This document shows, in pieces, positions 59,998-64,000 of a stretch of DNA of 64,000 nucleotides (the first letter of the stretch is position 1; each line of letters starts with the position of its first letter). Location: the NCBI GenBank assembly GCA_041649415.1, contig JBAZND010000001.1, forward strand, positions 1 through 64,000, written 5' to 3'. The stretch is from JALOAR01 sp041649415 (GTDB lineage: Bacteria > Patescibacteriota > Minisyncoccia > UBA6257 > Colwellbacteraceae). The position numbers were made by a program, and so were the translations under genes. The notes under the pieces were generated by a model. It was not told where the DNA came from, did not search any database, and was given only the letters and a program-made list of their open reading frames with translations.

Positions 59998-62379
59998 TTA
60001 TTTCCCGAGTGATTTTTCTTTTTTGATAACCGCTGCCGTTGTTTTGAGTATCGTGTCGGGATTTAAAGACATACTGTCAATTTCCTCCTCAACAAGAAAC
60101 ATCGCGAACTCTTCGTAATCGGATGGTGCCTGTCCGCAAATACCGACATACTTTCCTCTCTTTTTCGCTTCCTTTATCGCGCTTCTAATGAAGCTTTTAA
60201 CGGCCGGGTCTCTCTCGTCCCCTATGCGTCCGAGCGATGCGTCATCACGGTCAATCCCGAGCGTAAGTTGGGTAAGATCGTTTGAGCCAATGCTGAATCC
60301 GTCAAAAACTTTAAGAAACTCCTCCGCCTCAATTACATTTGAAGGTATTTCGCACATTACGTAAACCTTCAATCCATCGTGTCCTTGCTCCAAACCGTAT
60401 TCTTTCATCTTGGCAATAACTTCTCTCCCCTCATCTGCCGTTCGACAGAAAGGAATCATCACAATCAGATTTTTGAGCCCGAATTCTTCCCTCGCCTTTT
60501 TTACCGCAAGGCATTCCAGCCCGAATGCTTCTGAAAATCGCGGGTCGTTATACCGTGAAGCGCCGCGCCATCCGATCATCGGATTAGACTCTTCCGGTTC
60601 GTATAAAGCGCCTCCGATTAAAGCGGCGTATTCGTTCGTTTTGAAATCAGAAAACCGAAGTATTGCGTCCTTCGGATAAAATGCGGCCGCGATTTGAGCG
60701 ATCCCCTCGGCCAGTTTATCCACGTAAAATTTTGCTTTATCGGCATATCCTTCGGTCATCTCTTCTATCAGTTTCTTAAGAAACTTGTTTTTTAATTTTT
60801 TGAAATTGATTAGAGCCGACGGGTGTATCCTGATGTGTGAAGCGATTATGAATTCCTCTCTCGCCAGCCCCACTCCGTCGTTTGGAATAAAAGATGCTTC
60901 AAACGCTTCTTCGGGTGAGCCGATGTTCATCATTATTTTCGTTTTTGGCCTTTCCTTGTAGCTAACTTCAAATCTTTTAACTACCCACTTAGCTTTCCCC
61001 GGCCACACGTATCCTTCGGCTCCCGTCGAGCAGTCAACGGTTACAAACTGTCCTTGCTTGATTTTTTTCGTAGCGTCCTTGGCTCCCACTATGCACGGAA
61101 TACCGAGCTCTCTCGAAACGATTGCCGCATGGGATGTTCTGCCCCCCTCGTTCGTTACGATGGCTGCAGCTATTTTCATAATCGGCTCCCAATCGGGGTC
61201 CGTCATTCCGGTAACGAGAATTTCTCCTTTCTTAAAATTCTTAATTCCCGAAACGTCAAGTATCACGTTCGCCTTGCCCTCGGCGATTTTTGACCCGACC
61301 GAAGCTCCTTTGATAAGCGCCTTCTCCGGGTGCGACTCCATTATGTAATCCTCTACTTGAGTAACGTTTCTCGTCGCATGAACTGTTTCCGGTCGCGCTT
61401 GCACGACAAATATTCTTTCCGAAATGCCGTCTTTTGCCCATTCTAAATCCATCGGTCTACCGTAATGCTCCTCAACAAGCATTCCCCATTTAGCAAGCGT
61501 TAGCACTTCATCGTCCGTAAGTGTGAACTTTTTTCGGTTTTTCTCTGGAGTTTTAATGATCTTTAGAACCGTTCTCCCGAAACCGTAAATCTCCGTTTTC
61601 TCTTTTGTCCCAAGCGTTCTTGAAATTATCGGCCTGTATCCTTCTTTCAAGGTTGGCTTAAAGACTTTAAATTCATCCGGTATTACCTGTCCTTGAACCA
61701 CCATATCTCCCAGTCCCCACGAACTATTTATGATAATTGTGCCCCCAAAGCCCGTTTCCGGGTCAATCGTAAACATCACCCCCGAAGAGGCTTTATCCGA
61801 GCGAATCATTTTTTGAACCCCGACAGACAAATAAGTCTGCATATGACTGAATCCTTTGTCTTCCCTATAAGAAATTGCTCTATCGGTAAAAAGCGAAGCG
61901 AAACACTTCTTAACCGCTTCAATCACCGCTTTTTCTCCTGAAATATTTAGATATGTTTCTTGTTGTCCGGCGAAGCTCGCGCTCGGCATGTCTTCTGCCG
62001 TGGCGGAAGAGCGGATGGCCACATCCGCATTTTTCGCTCCGAATTCTCCGGATAATTCTCGGTAGGCTACGATTATATCCCTCTTAATATCGTCGGGAAT
62101 TTCCGCCGAAAGTATCATTTCTCTTATTTTTTTCCCGCGCGATTGAAGATTGCTGATGTTATGAACGTTAAGTCCTTTCAAAGCCGAATGCATCTTCTCC
62201 GTCAGTTTGTTCGCTTCCAAAAATTTAATATAAGCGCTGGCCGTTACCGCAAATCCGTTCGGAATGTTCACGCCTTTTTCCGTAAGCGCGTTATACATTT
62301 CCCCAAGAGAAGCGTTCTTTCCTCCTACCTCTGGAACGTCTTTTATGGATAAATCTCTAAACCAGATTACGTTTCGCAT
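59998..62379 (-). CDS. ppsA: Phosphoenolpyruvate synthase
   Basis: 793 aa, like the E. coli enzyme (792). An N-terminal ATP-grasp domain (VGGKNASLGEMYNAL), central phospho-His domain (GGRTSHAAIVSRELGIPC) and C-terminal TIM barrel with catalytic Cys in VGICGQAPSD are present. It makes PEP from pyruvate and ATP (or runs reversed in some fermenters). TATAAT (62388-62393) lies 8 nt before the ATG. Confidence 0.97.
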   Translation of the reverse strand: MRNVIWFRDLSIKDVPEVGGKNASLGEMYNALTEKGVNIPNGFAVTASAYIKFLEANKLTEKMHSALKGLNVHNISNLQSRGKKIREMILSAEIPDDIKRDIIVAYRELSGEFGAKNADVAIRSSATAEDMPSASFAGQQETYLNISGEKAVIEAVKKCFASLFTDRAISYREDKGFSHMQTYLSVGVQKMIRSDKASSGVMFTIDPETGFGGTIIINSSWGLGDMVVQGQVIPDEFKVFKPTLKEGYRPIISRTLGTKEKTEIYGFGRTVLKIIKTPEKNRKKFTLTDDEVLTLAKWGMLVEEHYGRPMDLEWAKDGISERIFVVQARPETVHATRNVTQVEDYIMESHPEKALIKGASVGSKIAEGKANVILDVSGIKNFKKGEILVTGMTDPDWEPIMKIAAAIVTNEGGRTSHAAIVSRELGIPCIVGAKDATKKIKQGQFVTVDCSTGAEGYVWPGKAKWVVKRFEVSYKERPKTKIMMNIGSPEEAFEASFIPNDGVGLAREEFIIASHIRIHPSALINFKKLKNKFLKKLIEEMTEGYADKAKFYVDKLAEGIAQIAAAFYPKDAILRFSDFKTNEYAALIGGALYEPEESNPMIGWRGASRYNDPRFSEAFGLECLAVKKAREEFGLKNLIVMIPFCRTADEGREVIAKMKEYGLEQGHDGLKVYVMCEIPSNVIEAEEFLKVFDGFSIGSNDLTQLTLGIDRDDASLGRIGDERDPAVKSFIRSAIKEAKKRGKYVGICGQAPSDYEEFAMFLVEEEIDSMSLNPDTILKTTAAVIKKEKSLGK

Positions 62380-62387
62380 ACGTATAT

Positions 62388-62393
62388 ATTATA
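62388..62393 (-). promoter_or_regulatory. -10 box of ppsA
   Basis: TATAAT, 8 nt before the ATG at 62379; it overlaps the stop region of the glycerate kinase gene. Confidence 0.6.
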
Positions 62394-63666
62394 GCCTAAG
62401 GATAGCTACCAGATCTGATACATTCGTGCCCGTTCTCTTTGTCTCTATAAGCCCGCCTGTATCTTTCATAAATCTGAAAGAATCATTGCCTTCTAAAAAC
62501 TTTTGGTAACTGTATTTAAGCCTCTCGGCTTTTTTGATTATCGCTTCGTCAACCAACCCGCCTCCAACTCCATCTATATTGTCTTTTCCGTCCGATGCCA
62601 TTGATACAATAACCGCGTTTTTAGGGATGTCGCTTATCGCCCCCATCGCCGTCTCCAGGTTTCTTCCTCCTTTTCTTTTGTGCCTCACCCGAACAACGGT
62701 TTCTCCGCCGCCGATAATCGCGACTTTCCCTTTTGCCTTCCCTAATTCGCCGATTAATTTTTGGGCAAGTTTTTTTGCCTCTCCCTTTAAATAGCCCCCG
62801 TAAACACGCGTTTTGTATCCCCGTCTTTCCGCTTCTTCTTTCATCGCCTTAAGCGCGTCATTATTGCTCGACACAAGAACATTCTTAACGTTTCTAAAAT
62901 ATTTTACTTCTTTCGGAGTTTCCAAAAATGCAAACCTTTTTATGCCGTATTTATTTGCGATTTTTTGAGCGTCAGTTTTTGTAGTTTTATCGCGAAACGT
63001 CGGTCCCGACGAAACTAAACTAATATCCCTGAATGGGACATCTGAAAATATTAACCCCAGAACATCTGCCGGATAAGCAATTTTCGCCAAATTTCCTCCG
63101 TGAATGCCCGAAATATGCTTTCGAACGATATTCATCTCCCTTATGTTCGCTCCTTTCTCAAAAAATTCTTTGGTTATGGCTTTTATTTTCGCGCAAGTTG
63201 TTTTAAACGGAGCGCACAAAAGAGATGAGCCCCCTCCCGAAACGACAGCAAGCACCAAATCGTCCTTCTTTGCTTTTTTCAAAACTGATATAAGCGCCTT
63301 TGTCGCGGTTACGTTCTTTTCCGAAGGGTATGGATGTGTTCCTTCATACGTTTTTATTTTTTTAAGCCTTCCTTTTTTTACATCTATTACCACCCCGTCC
63401 GTTATTCTGTTCTCCAAAAGCCCCTCAACAAACTTGGCAGTCCGATATGCAGCCTTTCCCCCTCCGACAACATATATATTTTTATATCTGGATAAATCTA
63501 CTTTCCTCCCATCAACTAAAAGAACGTTTTTCTTAAGTCTCAACTTATTTTTTAGGACTGTCTCCGGTAAAACGGCGTCAATTCCTGCTTTCATTATCTC
63601 CAAAGCGTCCTTTCTTAAAGACGTTAGGGCAATCTTTTTATAATTGGTTATGAACACTGCCTTCAT
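62389..63666 (-). CDS. Glycerate 2-kinase (MOFRL/GckA family)
   Basis: 425 aa from MKAVFITN; an in-frame extension to 63720 has no family support. The N-terminal DUF4147 domain (VVGGGKAAYRTAKFVEG, VSGGGSSLLCAPF) and the C-terminal MOFRL domain (GGGETVVRV, VSMASDGKDNIDG) are typical. It phosphorylates glycerate to 2-phosphoglycerate, feeding lower glycolysis next to PpsA. Confidence 0.93.
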   Translation of the reverse strand: MKAVFITNYKKIALTSLRKDALEIMKAGIDAVLPETVLKNKLRLKKNVLLVDGRKVDLSRYKNIYVVGGGKAAYRTAKFVEGLLENRITDGVVIDVKKGRLKKIKTYEGTHPYPSEKNVTATKALISVLKKAKKDDLVLAVVSGGGSSLLCAPFKTTCAKIKAITKEFFEKGANIREMNIVRKHISGIHGGNLAKIAYPADVLGLIFSDVPFRDISLVSSGPTFRDKTTKTDAQKIANKYGIKRFAFLETPKEVKYFRNVKNVLVSSNNDALKAMKEEAERRGYKTRVYGGYLKGEAKKLAQKLIGELGKAKGKVAIIGGGETVVRVRHKRKGGRNLETAMGAISDIPKNAVIVSMASDGKDNIDGVGGGLVDEAIIKKAERLKYSYQKFLEGNDSFRFMKDTGGLIETKRTGTNVSDLVAILRL

Positions 63667-63704
63667 TTTAAACCAAAAACGAGTTATGCACACGATATAA
63701 AAGG

Positions 63705-63710
63705 TATAAT
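63705..63710 (+). promoter_or_regulatory. -10 box of the mini-gene
   Basis: TATAAT on the plus strand, about 35 nt before the ATG at 63746. Confidence 0.5.
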
Positions 63711-63745
63711 TAATATACAAGAAAGGTCATAATCTGAAAAAGCCC

Positions 63746-63796
63746 ATGGCAAAAAAGAGAAAAGCTAAAAAAGCTGCGAAAAAAGGAAGAAAGTAG
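63746..63796 (+). CDS. 16-residue basic peptide gene
   Basis: MAKKRKAKKAAKKGRK: 10 of 16 residues are Lys or Arg. It has its own -10 box upstream and a terminator downstream, so it looks like a genuine unit. Function unknown; it might bind nucleic acid. Confidence 0.5.
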   Translation: MAKKRKAKKAAKKGRK

Positions 63797-63814
63797 TCTT
63801 CTTTTAAACGTGTA

Positions 63815-63845
63815 AAATCCGTCTCCGAAAAGAGACGGATTTTTC
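63815..63845 (+). terminator. Terminator of the mini-gene
   Basis: AAAATCCGTCTC/GAGACGGATTTT stem with a short loop and T-run. Confidence 0.8.
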
Positions 63846-63851
63846 GTTGGT

Positions 63852-64000
63852 TTACGTAAGCAGTTCCAAGTTGTCCTCGGATGCAGCTATGTTTTTCTTT
63901 TCGTAGTCACATTTTACACACCTGTGCGTTACGAAGAATTGTCCGCCTTCCCAATCCAGACGAACTGGTTCCATCATCCCGCCGCATTTCACCGTTCTGT
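63852..64000 (-). CDS. C-terminus of an RNHCP-domain-like protein (partial)
   Basis: About 48 codons enter from the right edge and stop at TAA (63852-63854). The visible part has KCGGMMEPVRLDWEGGQ and THRCVKCDYEKKNIAASEDN, with cysteine pairs and the IAxxDN ending of RNHCP domains, which are predicted zinc-binding. The start is outside the window. Confidence 0.7.
   Translation of the reverse strand, partial: RTVKCGGMMEPVRLDWEGGQFFVTHRCVKCDYEKKNIAASEDNLELLT

Overview
The window looks like chromosomal sequence from a Candidate Phyla Radiation (Patescibacteria) bacterium, most likely Parcubacteria. The evidence is indirect: compact genes, several short versions of universal proteins, a minimal type IV pilus operon with many unassigned membrane genes, a group I intron with a LAGLIDADG endonuclease inside 23S rRNA, an unlinked 23S-5S pair, many apparently leaderless genes (a -10 box 6-9 nt before the start codon), and fermentative end metabolism. 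The standard bacterial code fits all genes. No prophage, IS transposase or CRISPR array was seen.

Layout. 1-7.5 kb: type IV pilus operon pilM-N-O-(unknown)-pilB on the minus strand, then comF (plus) and a long pseudopilin with a tail-fibre-like C-terminus. 7.5-15.2 kb: half-size MFS protein, an orphan gene, tRNA-Ser, a serine hydrolase, a pseudopilin fused to a LamG-like domain, tRNA-Ala, and a four-gene surface cluster (SipW-like signal peptidase plus three exported substrates). 15.4-17.4 kb: orphan gene, tRNA-Ser, HTH/LAGLIDADG-like protein, tRNA-Ala, FN3 protein. 17.4-28.3 kb: housekeeping on the minus strand (leuS, tatD, metG, AI-2E-type permease, M16 protease, glyS, a large anchored Ig-like protein, recO). 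28.3-32.7 kb: 3D-domain protein, a palindrome-rich spacer, pyrE-pyrF, rplS, a pseudouridine synthase and three tRNAs. 32.7-40.7 kb: a second pilO-like locus, then dprA-topA, a COG4315-like protein, a Rel enzyme, and parA-parB. 40.7-52.2 kb: tRNA-Leu, DsbA-like, PAP2, rpsF-ssb-rpsR, rpoB-rpoC, rodA-mltG. 52.2-56.7 kb: 5S and an intron-bearing 23S rRNA. 56.7-64 kb: mechanosensitive-channel-like protein, a uracil-DNA glycosylase, tRNA-Ala, small membrane genes, D-2-hydroxyacid dehydrogenase, PEP synthase, glycerate 2-kinase, a 16-residue basic peptide gene and the end of an RNHCP-type protein.

How the genes work together. Pilus and ComF/DprA/RecO genes fit DNA uptake and recombination. The SipW-like cluster probably exports surface or matrix proteins. 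RodA and MltG act on peptidoglycan, and DsbA-like may fold exported proteins. PpsA, glycerate kinase and the hydroxyacid dehydrogenase sit around pyruvate, PEP and lactate.

The least explained signals are non-coding. A related repeat of about 115 bp lies beside two different tRNA genes, each copy flanked by a duplicate of that tRNA's 3' end. Loop-less palindromes centred on GACGATCGTC lie between genes. An 18-bp inverted repeat encloses the tatD start. A 22-bp perfect hairpin is embedded in the 23S gene.
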